NCBI GenBank assembly: GCA_028357285.1 | Contig: JAOMWM010000013.1 | Location: 1 to 32,519 of the forward strand | Source of the DNA: Schleiferiaceae bacterium | GTDB taxonomy: Bacteria > Bacteroidota > Bacteroidia > Flavobacteriales > Schleiferiaceae | DNA: 32,519 nt | Reading direction: 5' to 3' | Shown: piece after piece, positions 6,663 through 15,425 of the stretch | Numbering within the stretch: the stretch's first letter is position 1 | Layout of the letters: the number at the start of each line of letters is the position of its first letter | Translations under genes and position numbers: made by a program | The notes under the pieces: generated by a model | What the model was told of the DNA's origin: nothing | The model's input: only the letters and a program-made list of their open reading frames with translations | The model's database searches: none

Positions 6663-8243
6663 ATGGCCTTCGAGAAAGAAATTAGAAAGCGTAGAACCTT
6701 TGGAATTATTTCCCACCCTGATGCTGGGAAGACGACTTTAACCGAAAAACTCTTGCTTTTCGGTGGCGCTATCCAAGAAGCTGGTGCGGTGAAAAGTAAC
6801 AAAGTAAAAAAAGCAGCTACTTCTGATTTCATGGAGATTGAAAAGCAACGCGGTATATCCGTTGCAACCTCCGTTATGGGATTTTATTATAAGGACAAGA
6901 AAATCAATATTCTTGATACACCTGGTCACCAAGATTTTGCTGAAGATACATACCGAACTCTCACAGCCTGCGACAGTGTTATTGTCGTTATTGATGTGGC
7001 TAAAGGTGTGGAAGCACAAACAGAAAAATTGGTAAAGGTTTGTCGTATGCGGGACACTCCTATTATAGTTTTTATCAATAAACTCGATCGTGAAGGGAAA
7101 GATGGCTTCGATCTTATTGATGAAGTTGAGCAAAAATTGGGGTTAACCTTGTGTCCACTTTCTTGGCCTGTTGGAATGGGTCAACGTTTTCAGGGGGTAT
7201 ATAATATGTGGGAGAAGAATCTTCATTTGTATTCAAGTGATAATAAACAGAAGATCTCCGAAGGTACATCAGTGGAGGACATTAATGACCCTTTACTAGA
7301 AGAGCGAGTTGGCGACGAAGCTGCGCTAGAGCTTAGAAACGATCTAGAATTACTCGAGGCCGTGTATCCAAAGTTTGATCAAGAAGCCTATCTAAAGGGT
7401 GCACAATGTCCTGTATTTTTTGGTTCCGCACTGAACAACTTTGGTGTTCGTGAACTTTTAGATTGTTTTCAAGAGATCGCTCCCGAACCTCAAGCGAAGG
7501 AAGCTGAAGAACGCCTAGTGGAGCCAAATGAAACTCAATTTTCAGGTTTTGTATTTAAAATTCATGCCAATATTGATCCTAACCATCGCAATAGAATTGC
7601 CTTTTTGAAGGTAGTTAGTGGCAAATTTGAACGTAATAAAACCTATGTGCACACCAGGACAGGCAAAACTTTTAGAGTAAGTGCCCCTACTGCTTTTATG
7701 GCATCAAAGAAAAGTACGATCGAGGAGGCATTTCCCGGAGATATTATTGGCATACCTGATAACGGCTCATTTAGGATAGGTGACACAGTGTCTGAAAAGG
7801 AGTCCTTACACTATATGGGTATTCCTTCATTCTCACCGGAACACTTTAGATTCATCAATAATGCCGACCCTTTAAAGGCCAAACAACTGAACAAGGGGGT
7901 TGATCAATTAATGGACGAAGGTGTCGCGCAACTTTTTACTTTGAAACAAAATAATCGTAAGATTATTGGTACTGTTGGTGCACTTCAATACGAGGTGATT
8001 CAGTATCGTCTTGAACACGAATACAATGCCAAATGTACCTATGAGAATTTCCCGGCCTTCAAGGCATGTTGGATTGAAAGTCACGACGAAGCGCAGCTTA
8101 AGGAGTTTAGCACCCTTAAACAACGTTATCTTGCAGAAGATAAATTTGGTAGACTCGTATTTTTAGCGGATTCGCAATTCTCTCTGCAAATGGCTCAAGA
8201 TAAGTTTGATAAAATCATCTTTCACTTAAAGAGTGAGTTCTAA
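6663..8243 (+). CDS. prfC: Peptide chain release factor 3
   Basis: RF3 is a translational GTPase that removes RF1 or RF2 from the ribosome after termination and aids quality control. The 526-aa length matches the family (E. coli 529). The GTPase motifs are G1 SHPDAGKTTL (about residues 17-26), the switch I region DFMEIEKQRGISV, G3 DTPGHQDF and G4 NKLDRE. The beta-barrel domain II and the RF3-specific C-terminal domain (LMDEGVAQLF, GALQYEVIQYRLEHEY) follow. The start is set at 6663 because the -7 box lies upstream of it and MAFEKEIRKRRTFGI is the usual N-terminus. The stop overlaps the next start by one base (TAATG). Confidence 0.97.
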   Translation: MAFEKEIRKRRTFGIISHPDAGKTTLTEKLLLFGGAIQEAGAVKSNKVKKAATSDFMEIEKQRGISVATSVMGFYYKDKKINILDTPGHQDFAEDTYRTLTACDSVIVVIDVAKGVEAQTEKLVKVCRMRDTPIIVFINKLDREGKDGFDLIDEVEQKLGLTLCPLSWPVGMGQRFQGVYNMWEKNLHLYSSDNKQKISEGTSVEDINDPLLEERVGDEAALELRNDLELLEAVYPKFDQEAYLKGAQCPVFFGSALNNFGVRELLDCFQEIAPEPQAKEAEERLVEPNETQFSGFVFKIHANIDPNHRNRIAFLKVVSGKFERNKTYVHTRTGKTFRVSAPTAFMASKKSTIEEAFPGDIIGIPDNGSFRIGDTVSEKESLHYMGIPSFSPEHFRFINNADPLKAKQLNKGVDQLMDEGVAQLFTLKQNNRKIIGTVGALQYEVIQYRLEHEYNAKCTYENFPAFKACWIESHDEAQLKEFSTLKQRYLAEDKFGRLVFLADSQFSLQMAQDKFDKIIFHLKSEF

Positions 8244-9616
8244 TGAGCCATATCATTAACTATAGGCTGAACCAGTTTTCTTGGGCCGTAGCTGCTGTAC
8301 TTTTATTGCCATTACTTTTTACGAAAGGAATGTTTTTTGATGGTTTGACCTTTGCTTCTATTGCCAGAAATCTAAATGAAGGTATCGGACAGTTTTGGTC
8401 TCCTCAATACACGCCATTTGTTCATTCGGAGTACTACGAGCATCCCCCATTCTCCTTTGCTATACACTCTGTATTTTATAGACTATTTGGTGATCAAGCC
8501 TGGGTAGATCGCTTTTACGCATACACATTATATGGACTGAGCATATTAATGATACGTAGAATCTGGTCCTTAATAATTCCATCGGGTCATAGAAGTTGGA
8601 TACCGCAGCTGCTATGGACACTTACTCCCACTGTATTATGGGTACATCAAAACAATCTTTTAGAAGCGCCCCTTAATGCGGCTACATTAGCAGTAGTTTG
8701 GCTCCTCATTGAAGGTACATGGAAAAAGAATTACATCTGGAGTGCATTAGCAGGGGTGTTGTTCTTTGTTGCGTTGGGCATTAAAGGACCTGTTGCACTA
8801 TTCCCGTTAATGGTTCTCCCTCTAGTCGCAGTATTATTTAAAGAATTTAGGGGAAACGCACTGATTTCAATGGTTGTCATGGTATTGAGCAGCAGTGTTC
8901 TTTTTAGCTTTTTCTATACGTACGAGCCCGACTTCGCTAAATTCTTTGAAGGATATTTAAATCAACAACTACTGCCATCATTGCGCGGTATTAGAGGGAC
9001 CGAGAGTTCCGTACTCCTTAGCTTAGGTGAGTTGGTAAAACAATTGACACTACCAGTTCTCGTTTTAATTCTTCTGGCTTGGAGACGTGGAAGCAGCTAC
9101 CCTTTGCGTAGAGAAAGTATCTTCATGTTCTCCATAGCCATTTGTGCAACGCTCCCCTTTCTGTTTTTACATCGCCAAGAGCATTACTATTTTATGCCTT
9201 CTATGGCGTTTTGGATGCTTGCCTTTGGTATGCTTTATGAACAAGCACCCTGGCCGTGGGGTATTAATCGTAAGTGGTGGGTGAAATATATTTCATTGAT
9301 GAGTCTAGTATTATGGTCTATTGCCATTATTCTTACCCTTTATTTCAGTAAGTCTCCATCACGAGATAAGCATACCATCAAGGCCTATAAGAGTATGGCT
9401 AACGACTTAGACCTGCATGTTATTCAGGTGTATAATTTGAATGAGTTCTGGAAGGATAATGCGATTGCCTCTAGATACCATAAGCTTTATCTAACTGAAA
9501 ATGAGCAGGTCTACTTCCTTACACGTTTAGATGATTCTGTTCCGGAGGGTTTTGCGGTAGAAACAGTATTTGAAAAAGCAGAATTGGTCCTTTACAAAAA
9601 AGCCACCCCTAATTAG
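8243..9616 (+). CDS. Integral membrane glycosyltransferase, ArnT/PMT (GT39/GT83-like)
   Basis: This 457-aa protein has many hydrophobic segments typical of lipid-linked-sugar glycosyltransferases of the GT-C fold. After the first membrane helix comes MFFDGLTFASIARNL, with the acidic residue that these enzymes use in the first periplasmic loop. It is followed by EHPPFSFAIHSVFYRLFGDQ, matching the HPP-containing loop of the ArnT group. About ten transmembrane helices can be seen, with a soluble C-terminal tail from about residue 370. Sugar donor and acceptor are unknown; lipid A or surface glycan modification is plausible. It overlaps prfC by one base and is probably co-transcribed with it. Its last codons lie in the terminator hairpin. 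Confidence 0.8.
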   Translation: MSHIINYRLNQFSWAVAAVLLLPLLFTKGMFFDGLTFASIARNLNEGIGQFWSPQYTPFVHSEYYEHPPFSFAIHSVFYRLFGDQAWVDRFYAYTLYGLSILMIRRIWSLIIPSGHRSWIPQLLWTLTPTVLWVHQNNLLEAPLNAATLAVVWLLIEGTWKKNYIWSALAGVLFFVALGIKGPVALFPLMVLPLVAVLFKEFRGNALISMVVMVLSSSVLFSFFYTYEPDFAKFFEGYLNQQLLPSLRGIRGTESSVLLSLGELVKQLTLPVLVLILLAWRRGSSYPLRRESIFMFSIAICATLPFLFLHRQEHYYFMPSMAFWMLAFGMLYEQAPWPWGINRKWWVKYISLMSLVLWSIAIILTLYFSKSPSRDKHTIKAYKSMANDLDLHVIQVYNLNEFWKDNAIASRYHKLYLTENEQVYFLTRLDDSVPEGFAVETVFEKAELVLYKKATPN

Positions 9617-9627
9617 GAATGGCTTTT
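9598..9627. terminator. Bidirectional hairpin terminator between convergent genes
   Basis: AAAAGCCA (9598-9605) pairs with TGGCTTTT (9620-9627), and the loop contains a further perfect palindrome, CCTAATTAGG (9608-9617). A-rich and T-rich flanks on both sides allow termination in either direction, serving the glycosyltransferase (stop TAG at 9614-9616, inside the hairpin) and fabI from the other side. Confidence 0.8.
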
Positions 9628-9648
9628 GATATGCAAGAATGAGAAGTA

Positions 9649-10476
9649 TTATTCTTCTGGTTCGCCTTCCATGAATTGGGCCATCACTAGGTCGCTAACG
9701 CCCATATTTGAGAAGCCTCCATCATTATATAAATTTTGCATTGTTACACGCTTCGTAAGATCAGAGAACATAGCAACAATGTAGTTCGCACAATCTTCAG
9801 CAGTAGCGTTGCCTAGTGGCGACATTTTCTCTGCATAAGCTATAAATCCACCAAATCCCTTTACACCGGATCCCGCTGTAGTTGGCGTTGGGCTCTGAGA
9901 AATAGTATTGACGCGTACATTGTTACGAACACCCCAATGGTAACCAAAGCTACGTGCAATACTTTCGAGATAGCTCTTATTATCCGCCATATCGTTGTAG
10001 TCAGGGAATGTACGTTGCGCTGCCATATACGTTAATCCTAAAATAGAACCCCATTCGCTCATTGCATCGTGGTTCCATGCGCTTTGCATTACTTTATGAA
10101 AACTAACCGCACTTACATCCCAACCTTTTTGAAGCCAGTCGTAGTTCAATTCCGTATAGTGCTTGCCTTTACGAACGTTTACACTCATTCCGATACTGTG
10201 AAGGATAAAATCAATTTTACCTCCAAAATGCTCCATAGCACCAGTGATTAACTTATCCAAGTCTTCCATACTAGTCGCATCGGCTGCAATTATCGGAGCA
10301 TCTATTGCCTCTGCTAGATTGTTTAACTCACCCATACGCATAGCGATTGGTGCATTAGTCAATACTACTTTACCACCCTGTGCGTGGATTGATTCTGCTG
10401 CTTTCCAAGCAATAGAATCTGCATTTAAAGCGCCAAATACAATACCGCATTTGCCACTGAGTAATCCGTCTGACAT
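9649..10476 (-). CDS. fabI: Enoyl-[acyl-carrier-protein] reductase (NADH)
   Basis: FabI performs the last reduction of each fatty-acid elongation cycle. The 275-aa short-chain dehydrogenase fold opens with GKCGIVFGALNADSIAWKAA, the FabI form of the nucleotide-binding loop. It has HSIGMS (compare HSIGFA) and the catalytic pair Y-x6-K in PDYNDMADNKSYLES. The C-terminal NLYNDGGFSNMG is the usual NDGG-type ending. It is separated from recN by 35 bases containing a plausible promoter, so it may be transcribed alone as well as with the upstream run. The 3' end meets the shared terminator. Nothing is missing. Confidence 0.95.
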   Translation of the reverse strand: MSDGLLSGKCGIVFGALNADSIAWKAAESIHAQGGKVVLTNAPIAMRMGELNNLAEAIDAPIIAADATSMEDLDKLITGAMEHFGGKIDFILHSIGMSVNVRKGKHYTELNYDWLQKGWDVSAVSFHKVMQSAWNHDAMSEWGSILGLTYMAAQRTFPDYNDMADNKSYLESIARSFGYHWGVRNNVRVNTISQSPTPTTAGSGVKGFGGFIAYAEKMSPLGNATAEDCANYIVAMFSDLTKRVTMQNLYNDGGFSNMGVSDLVMAQFMEGEPEE

Positions 10477-10499
10477 AATTATGTGTTTGTTATAGATTG

Positions 10500-10529
10500 C
10501 TAAAATAGGTTTTACCGAGCTTTCAACAA
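10500..10529 (-). promoter_or_regulatory. Candidate fabI promoter
   Basis: On the minus strand TTG (10529-10527) is followed after 19 bases by TATTTTAG (10507-10500), one mismatch from the Bacteroidetes -7 consensus TAnnTTTG. The spacing matches the usual -33/-7 geometry. It would give a leader of about 15-20 bases before the fabI ATG at 10476. The -33 part lies in the 3' end of recN. Confidence 0.4.
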
Positions 10530-12155
10530 GGCTTCTGCTTGTTTCTTCGCTGCCTGAGTAATTTCAGCACCGCTCAGCATACGAGCAAGCTCATCGATAC
10601 GTGCATCACTCGATAGAACGTTTACATTACTTTCTGTGGAAATATCCGTTGACGACTTTGAAATCAGCCAATGTGTATTCCCTTTCGATGCCACTTGAGG
10701 TAAATGCGTAATCGTTATTATTTGTTGTTTTTCAGCTAATTCAGACATAAGGTTGCCCACTTTTTCTGCTGTGGCACCACTGATTCCTGTATCTATCTCA
10801 TCAAAAACCTGACAGCTTAATGTAACGTGCTTTCCTAAGGCTGCTTTCAGCGCTAATTTCACTCTACTTTGTTCACCACCGGAAGCTACTTTATTCAACG
10901 GCTCGAGCGAACTACCAGGATTTGCACTGAACATGAATATTGGCTTGTAAAGACCGATCGAAGATGGGGTCTGCTCCTGCCAAATCAATTCAATTTTTGC
11001 CTTCGGTAAATCCACATCACCTAAATAACCGATGAGCGCATTTTGAATAAACTGCGTTGATTCCAGCCTTTTGGCATGCAGTTTTGTACCTGCAGTTCTT
11101 AAGGAACCCTCAAGCTTTATTTGTTCGGTTTTCAACGTCTTTAATAAGGAGTCTTTATCCTTAATAGCTTTTATCTGAGCACCTAGTGTATCAAATTTAA
11201 CTACCAAAGCTTCCGCGTCTAAAACGCGATGCTTGCGTATTAAACCGTCTATTTGATGTTTTCGATCGATCAACGCATCCACATCTACTGTGAGTTCAGC
11301 CGCTGCTATGCGGTCGATAATCTCACGTTCTATAGATTGTGTCTGTGAGATGATTTCAAGCAATTTCTCTAAGAGAGGTTCTGTCGAGGCATCCTTTGTT
11401 GCGAGCCTAGCTAGTTTAGACTCTACGGTAAACAGTTGATCTAGAAGGTTTGATTGACCGCCTATTAGTGCTGCTAACTCACTGTATTGCTCGTTGAAAT
11501 CGCTTGCGTTTTTATTTAACCGCACCAAATCTTCAATTTCCTCGTATTCGCCGTGTTTAACATTTGCTTTATCCAGCTCATGGTACAGAAACTCGAGGTA
11601 ATCCAAGTCACTGGTGTCCGCTTGTTCGATAAGCACTTTTTGCTCAAGAAAAAGAGCCCTTAGAGCAGTGTAAACGCGGCTGTACTCTTCACGCTCACTA
11701 TCTGCAGCTACAAAAGAATCAATCAATTCAATTTGTTTGGCAACATCGGTAAGTAAACCAGAGTCACTCTGGCTGTTGATATCGATAAACTGGCCTGCGA
11801 AATAGGCTAAATCACTACTTTTTACAGGCGTGTCGTTAATAAAAGCTCTCGATTTACCGTTGGGCAATAATTCTCGACGAAACACACTATGCATATCATA
11901 ATCGATATCCCTGGATTGAAATTCCGCTTTTAGGTGATTCGGTAATGCCAATTCTAGTTCAACGATAGCCTTAGTACTTTTGTCTTTAAGTACAGCCTTA
12001 GCAGAAAGCCTCTGGCCTAATGCAGCTCCAAGAGCTCCAAGTAAAATACTTTTACCGGCACCTGTCTCGCCCGTCATTGCTGTCATCCCAGCAAGAATGG
12101 GTAAGTCCAACTGATCAATCAATATGAAGTTTTGTATTCTGAGTCGCTTTAGCAT
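10512..12155 (-). CDS. recN: DNA repair protein RecN
   Basis: RecN is an SMC-like ATPase that acts early in double-strand break repair. The 547-aa protein has Walker A GETGAGKS at residues 29-36, a long charged coiled-coil middle (about 150-370), the signature ASGGEQSRVKLALKAA and Walker B CQVFDEIDTGISG. It ends with the D-loop/switch region ITITHLPQVASKG. The GTG at 12158 is possible, but the ATG at 12155 gives a TGATG one-base overlap with the DUF4835 gene and the standard start MLKRLRIQNF. It belongs to the coaBC-DUF4835-recN run common in Bacteroidetes. Confidence 0.95.
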   Translation of the reverse strand: MLKRLRIQNFILIDQLDLPILAGMTAMTGETGAGKSILLGALGAALGQRLSAKAVLKDKSTKAIVELELALPNHLKAEFQSRDIDYDMHSVFRRELLPNGKSRAFINDTPVKSSDLAYFAGQFIDINSQSDSGLLTDVAKQIELIDSFVAADSEREEYSRVYTALRALFLEQKVLIEQADTSDLDYLEFLYHELDKANVKHGEYEEIEDLVRLNKNASDFNEQYSELAALIGGQSNLLDQLFTVESKLARLATKDASTEPLLEKLLEIISQTQSIEREIIDRIAAAELTVDVDALIDRKHQIDGLIRKHRVLDAEALVVKFDTLGAQIKAIKDKDSLLKTLKTEQIKLEGSLRTAGTKLHAKRLESTQFIQNALIGYLGDVDLPKAKIELIWQEQTPSSIGLYKPIFMFSANPGSSLEPLNKVASGGEQSRVKLALKAALGKHVTLSCQVFDEIDTGISGATAEKVGNLMSELAEKQQIITITHLPQVASKGNTHWLISKSSTDISTESNVNVLSSDARIDELARMLSGAEITQAAKKQAEALLKAR

Positions 12156-13066
12156 CACTTACCTCCTAATTCACTGTAGCTGCTCGCGTGAGTGCGGTCT
12201 AATTCTTCTAAAGTAGTCTGTAACGTTTTTGTGTCTACGCCAAGCGCAGAAGCTTCTGAATAAAGCGATAAAATCTCCGTATTCTTTGCATCAAAGAATA
12301 GGTTGAGCAAATAGCTATTAGGACGTTTTTGATTGGGGTCTTCCAATGCTTTCAAACTAGTTGCGATGGTTTCTAATGATTGTTTATGATTTTCAGCCAA
12401 ATACATCAAATCTAATCCCTGTCTGTGATACATGTAAAGGGTCGTCTTCACCGGCTCAAATACAGGACTCATTAGTGCATCAGTAATCCAGAATCTATTT
12501 TTAGTGCCATCAAAGCTTTTCCATCCACTTGCACCACCGCTACTTTGCGCAGTCGTAACTATGTTCTGTGCTACAGCAAATTCAGCATCTCCGCCGTTTG
12601 CCTTAAATGTGCAACGATCTAAACCGATGATAGTATATGCGTAGAAAGCCAAAATGGAGCTGAGATTTGTGGTATAAGTATTTTGTTGAAAGTCTATAGG
12701 TTCATTTTCTTGGTAGCTAAATACGACGTCTTTATCAAGTACCTTGAATACAGGTGAATTATAGTTGCTATTGTATACAGGTCTCGAATACTGTACTTGC
12801 AATGTGGCATCAAATCTATTCCCGCTTAAACTATTTACGGTCATAATATAGTTACATTCAATACGCTCCTCATCACTGTATTTGTGATCTGTAAAGGCAT
12901 AACCATTGAGAAAGTTTTCCATAGACGTCTCAAGAGTTTGGAAAATACCCTTGTTGGTCGCTTGTACTTCTGGGCTTAGTACTTTGACTGTAGTACGTAG
13001 TTCTTGCGCCCCGCTTTTAAGGGACATTAATGTAAAAAGGACAAGGGTAAAGATGCTCTTTTTCAT
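12155..13066 (-). CDS. DUF4835-like secreted protein
   Basis: This 303-aa protein of unknown function has a clear signal peptide (MKKSIFTLVLFTLMSLKSGA, then cleavage before QELR) and is therefore exported. It resembles the Bacteroidetes DUF4835 family by its position between coaBC and recN and by segments such as NYIMTVNSLSGNRFDATLQV, SRPVYNSNYNSPVF and STILAFYAY-like helices. An ATG two codons further upstream (13072) exists; the ATG at 13066 is preferred because it overlaps the coaBC stop by 4 bases (ATGA). It is flanked by coaBC and recN with overlaps at both ends, so it is translated within that operon. Its role is not known; a periplasmic or outer-membrane-associated function is only inferred from export. 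Confidence 0.85.
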   Translation of the reverse strand: MKKSIFTLVLFTLMSLKSGAQELRTTVKVLSPEVQATNKGIFQTLETSMENFLNGYAFTDHKYSDEERIECNYIMTVNSLSGNRFDATLQVQYSRPVYNSNYNSPVFKVLDKDVVFSYQENEPIDFQQNTYTTNLSSILAFYAYTIIGLDRCTFKANGGDAEFAVAQNIVTTAQSSGGASGWKSFDGTKNRFWITDALMSPVFEPVKTTLYMYHRQGLDLMYLAENHKQSLETIATSLKALEDPNQKRPNSYLLNLFFDAKNTEILSLYSEASALGVDTKTLQTTLEELDRTHASSYSELGGK

Positions 13067-14292
13067 ACCCATCCAAATTTATTGAGTAACGCGTTAAGCA
13101 GTTGTTGACCTAATTCACTTTTATCTTCTAAAGGAAAGGATTGTTGTGCGCCGTCGTTGTAAAATACATCGACAGCATTGGTAATTGATTCAAATCCTGT
13201 AGAGGAACTTAAGCTGTTTAACACAATCGCATCAGCATTTTTCTTCACCAATTTTTCTTTCGCATACCCCACACCATCATTAGTTTCCAGAGCGAAACCA
13301 ACCAATTTTTGATCTATGCTCTTCTTCCTTCCTAAGGTAGCTAGAATATCAGGTGTCTCTTCAAGGTCAATGCTCATGGTCCCTTTCATCGCCGTCTTCT
13401 TAAGTTTTTTGTCCGCGGCGGTCTTTGGAACGAAATCGCTTACGGCTGCCGTGCATATGGTTAAAACGGAAGAAGGGTAATAATCTTGCATGGCTGTTAA
13501 CATCTCTTTTGCGCTAACAACGCGAACCACATCAAATCCATTTAAGTCCAAAGGATAATGTGTGGGCCCGAGAACTAAGGTGACAGTTGCACCTAAAGAT
13601 CGGGCTGCATTCGCTAAAGCAACGCCCATTTGACCTGTACTGTTGTTACCTAAATACCTCACTGGATCGATGTGCTCGTGAGTGGGGCCAGCATTGATGA
13701 GGACATTTTTACCGTGTAAGGGAAGCTGCTTTAAAAGGTGTGCTGAAATAAATTGACAAATCGCTTCCGGCTCCGCCATTCGCCCCTGTCCTATCAGCCC
13801 ACTGGCTAATTCACCATGCTCCGCAGGTATAACTATCACGTCCCGTGCCTCTAGCTCTATAAGATTGGCGCGAGTTGCTTCATTTTTATACATGTCCAAA
13901 TCCATCGCCGGAGCGACATAAACGGGACATTTCGCGCTCATGTAAACGGCCGACAACAGATTATCACAAGCACCTGTGACCAATTTTGAAAGTGTATTGC
14001 TTGAAGCAGGTGCGATAATCATGAGATCAGCCCATAAGCCAAGGTCTACATGATTGTTCCAAACTCCGTATTTTTCATCTTCCTCGTGAAGAAAAGTACT
14101 GTATACCGGTCGCGTACTAAGGGTTGAAAGCGTTAATGGGGTGATGAAGTCCTTCGCAGCAGTGGTCATCACTACCTGGACTTCAGCACCCCATTTTATG
14201 AGTTCACGAACTAAAAAAGCACTTTTGTAGGCTGCAATACTGCCGGATACACCGAGCAGCACCTTTCGCTGGTACAAAGGCCCAATTTCCAC
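13063..14292 (-). CDS. coaBC: Bifunctional phosphopantothenoylcysteine decarboxylase / phosphopantothenate-cysteine ligase
   Basis: CoaBC makes 4'-phosphopantetheine from phosphopantothenate and cysteine for coenzyme A. The 409-aa protein has the FMN-dependent CoaC half first: LLGVSGSIAAYKS, the catalytic-His segment NNHVDLGLWAD, PASSNTLSK and PAMDLDMY. The CoaB half starts near residue 190 with NVLINAGPTHEHIDPVRYLGN and contains AAVSDFVPKTAADKKLKK. Two positions differ from the E. coli enzyme: PAMN is PAMD, and the flap cysteine region reads GELASGLIGQGRM with no cysteine. Both may be lineage-typical. It lies 3 bases after rpoZ and overlaps the DUF4835 start. Confidence 0.95.
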   Translation of the reverse strand: MEIGPLYQRKVLLGVSGSIAAYKSAFLVRELIKWGAEVQVVMTTAAKDFITPLTLSTLSTRPVYSTFLHEEDEKYGVWNNHVDLGLWADLMIIAPASSNTLSKLVTGACDNLLSAVYMSAKCPVYVAPAMDLDMYKNEATRANLIELEARDVIVIPAEHGELASGLIGQGRMAEPEAICQFISAHLLKQLPLHGKNVLINAGPTHEHIDPVRYLGNNSTGQMGVALANAARSLGATVTLVLGPTHYPLDLNGFDVVRVVSAKEMLTAMQDYYPSSVLTICTAAVSDFVPKTAADKKLKKTAMKGTMSIDLEETPDILATLGRKKSIDQKLVGFALETNDGVGYAKEKLVKKNADAIVLNSLSSSTGFESITNAVDVFYNDGAQQSFPLEDKSELGQQLLNALLNKFGWV

Positions 14293-14295
14293 GTT

Positions 14296-14622
14296 CTATT
14301 TCTCTTCTTCGTTCTCTTTGCGGTAGTAGATACGATCTTCTAACCACTCTTGAAGGGCCATAGCAGTTGGCTTCGGCAAACTCTCATAGAATTTGCTCAC
14401 TTCAATTTGCTCCTTGTTTTCAAAAATCTCTTCTAAAGATTCTGTTGAAGAAGCAAACTCCTGAAGTTTTGCGTGCAATTCTTCGCGAGTAATATCATTG
14501 ATTTGTTCTGCACGTTTCGAGATAATAGTCAACGCTTCGTAGATATTATCCGTAGGTGCATCAATTGCATTGGTGTTGTGCGTGCGGGTATTTTTGTCCG
14601 CTTGCATTTTCTTATAATCCAT
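14296..14622 (-). CDS. rpoZ: RNA polymerase omega/Rpb6-like subunit
   Basis: This 108-aa protein matches the Bacteroidetes form of the omega (Rpb6) subunit, which helps assemble and stabilise RNA polymerase. The key segment is TDNIYEALTIISKRAEQIN (about residues 24-42), corresponding to the conserved omega helix. The rest is charged, including KPTAMALQEWLEDRIYYRKEN near the C-terminus. It is usually longer and more divergent than proteobacterial omega, as here. It sits 14 bases after bamD and 3 bases before coaBC, the arrangement expected in the phylum. Confidence 0.88.
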   Translation of the reverse strand: MDYKKMQADKNTRTHNTNAIDAPTDNIYEALTIISKRAEQINDITREELHAKLQEFASSTESLEEIFENKEQIEVSKFYESLPKPTAMALQEWLEDRIYYRKENEEEK

Positions 14623-14636
14623 AGGAAATCAGGAAT

Positions 14637-15404
14637 TTAATGTATCAATTTACGTAAATCTTCGAGGCGATCGCTATTTGGGAACGCTTCTTCAAAATCA
14701 TTTAATGCAGTTTTCGCTTCTGTGAATCGTTCATTTTGAAGCGATTCTAAACTATTGTTTGCTAATTTAAAAGCGGATAATGTTTTAAAATACAATGCGT
14801 CTTCACGGTAGGGTGTATCAGGATATTCACTTACTGTCGTTGTGAACGCAGTCATTGCAGCTTTGTATTGTTTGGTTTTGAAATATTGATAGGCTATTTC
14901 ATAACTCTTTAGTTCCAACTTACTTCTTAGCTCTTCCATGTAGGCATTACAATCCTCTAGCTTCTCTGAATTTGGATGCGTATTAATGTACAACTGTATT
15001 TCATTGATGGCTTTGAACGTGTAGGCCTGATCGAGACTGTGTTTAGGCGCTTCTAAATAGTAGCAATATGCGGTGAGGTATGCAGCTTCGTCTGCTTGAT
15101 CATTCTGAGGGAATGTCTTATAAAAGTTCTTAAAATGGTACCCCGCTAGGATATAGTTCTTCTGTAAATACAGCGTGTGTGCATAATAGAAATAGACTTC
15201 CTGTGCTTTATGAGTTCCGCGGTACAACGAGATAAGTTCATCAAAGATTGGATAAGCCTTATTATACTCCCCTGCATCGTAATATTCTACGCCTTTGGAG
15301 AATTTATAATCAAGGTCTTTGCTCTTAAGAACCTCCTGATATTCGCCACAATTTGTTAAAAATAGGGCGAAGAGTACGTATGTGGCTAGTCTAATTAATT
15401 TCAT
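14637..15404 (-). CDS. bamD: Outer membrane assembly lipoprotein BamD
   Basis: BamD is the TPR lipoprotein of the BAM complex that inserts beta-barrel proteins into the outer membrane. The 255-aa precursor has a lipoprotein signal ending in LTNC, with Cys19 as the lipidation site, followed by GEYQEVLKSKD. TPR-type helix pairs follow, for example GVEYYDAGEYNKAYPIFDEL, VYFYYAHTLYLQKNYILAGY, and YFKTKQYKAAMTAFTTTVSEYP. A perfect -7 box lies 7 bases upstream of the ATG, so the gene probably starts its own transcript with almost no leader. It begins the bamD-rpoZ-coaBC-DUF4835-recN run. Confidence 0.93.
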   Translation of the reverse strand: MKLIRLATYVLFALFLTNCGEYQEVLKSKDLDYKFSKGVEYYDAGEYNKAYPIFDELISLYRGTHKAQEVYFYYAHTLYLQKNYILAGYHFKNFYKTFPQNDQADEAAYLTAYCYYLEAPKHSLDQAYTFKAINEIQLYINTHPNSEKLEDCNAYMEELRSKLELKSYEIAYQYFKTKQYKAAMTAFTTTVSEYPDTPYREDALYFKTLSAFKLANNSLESLQNERFTEAKTALNDFEEAFPNSDRLEDLRKLIH

Positions 15405-15411
15405 GAACGCG

Positions 15412-15419
15412 CAAAGATA
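15412..15419 (-). promoter_or_regulatory. Bacteroidetes-type -7 box of bamD
   Basis: On the minus strand TATCTTTG matches TAnnTTTG exactly. Only 7 bases separate it from the bamD ATG, so the transcript would be leaderless or nearly so. No TTG is found at the -33 spacing. The box lies between the glycosyltransferase stop (15426) and bamD, indicating a promoter internal to the gene run. Confidence 0.6.
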
Positions 15420-15425
15420 CGATTT

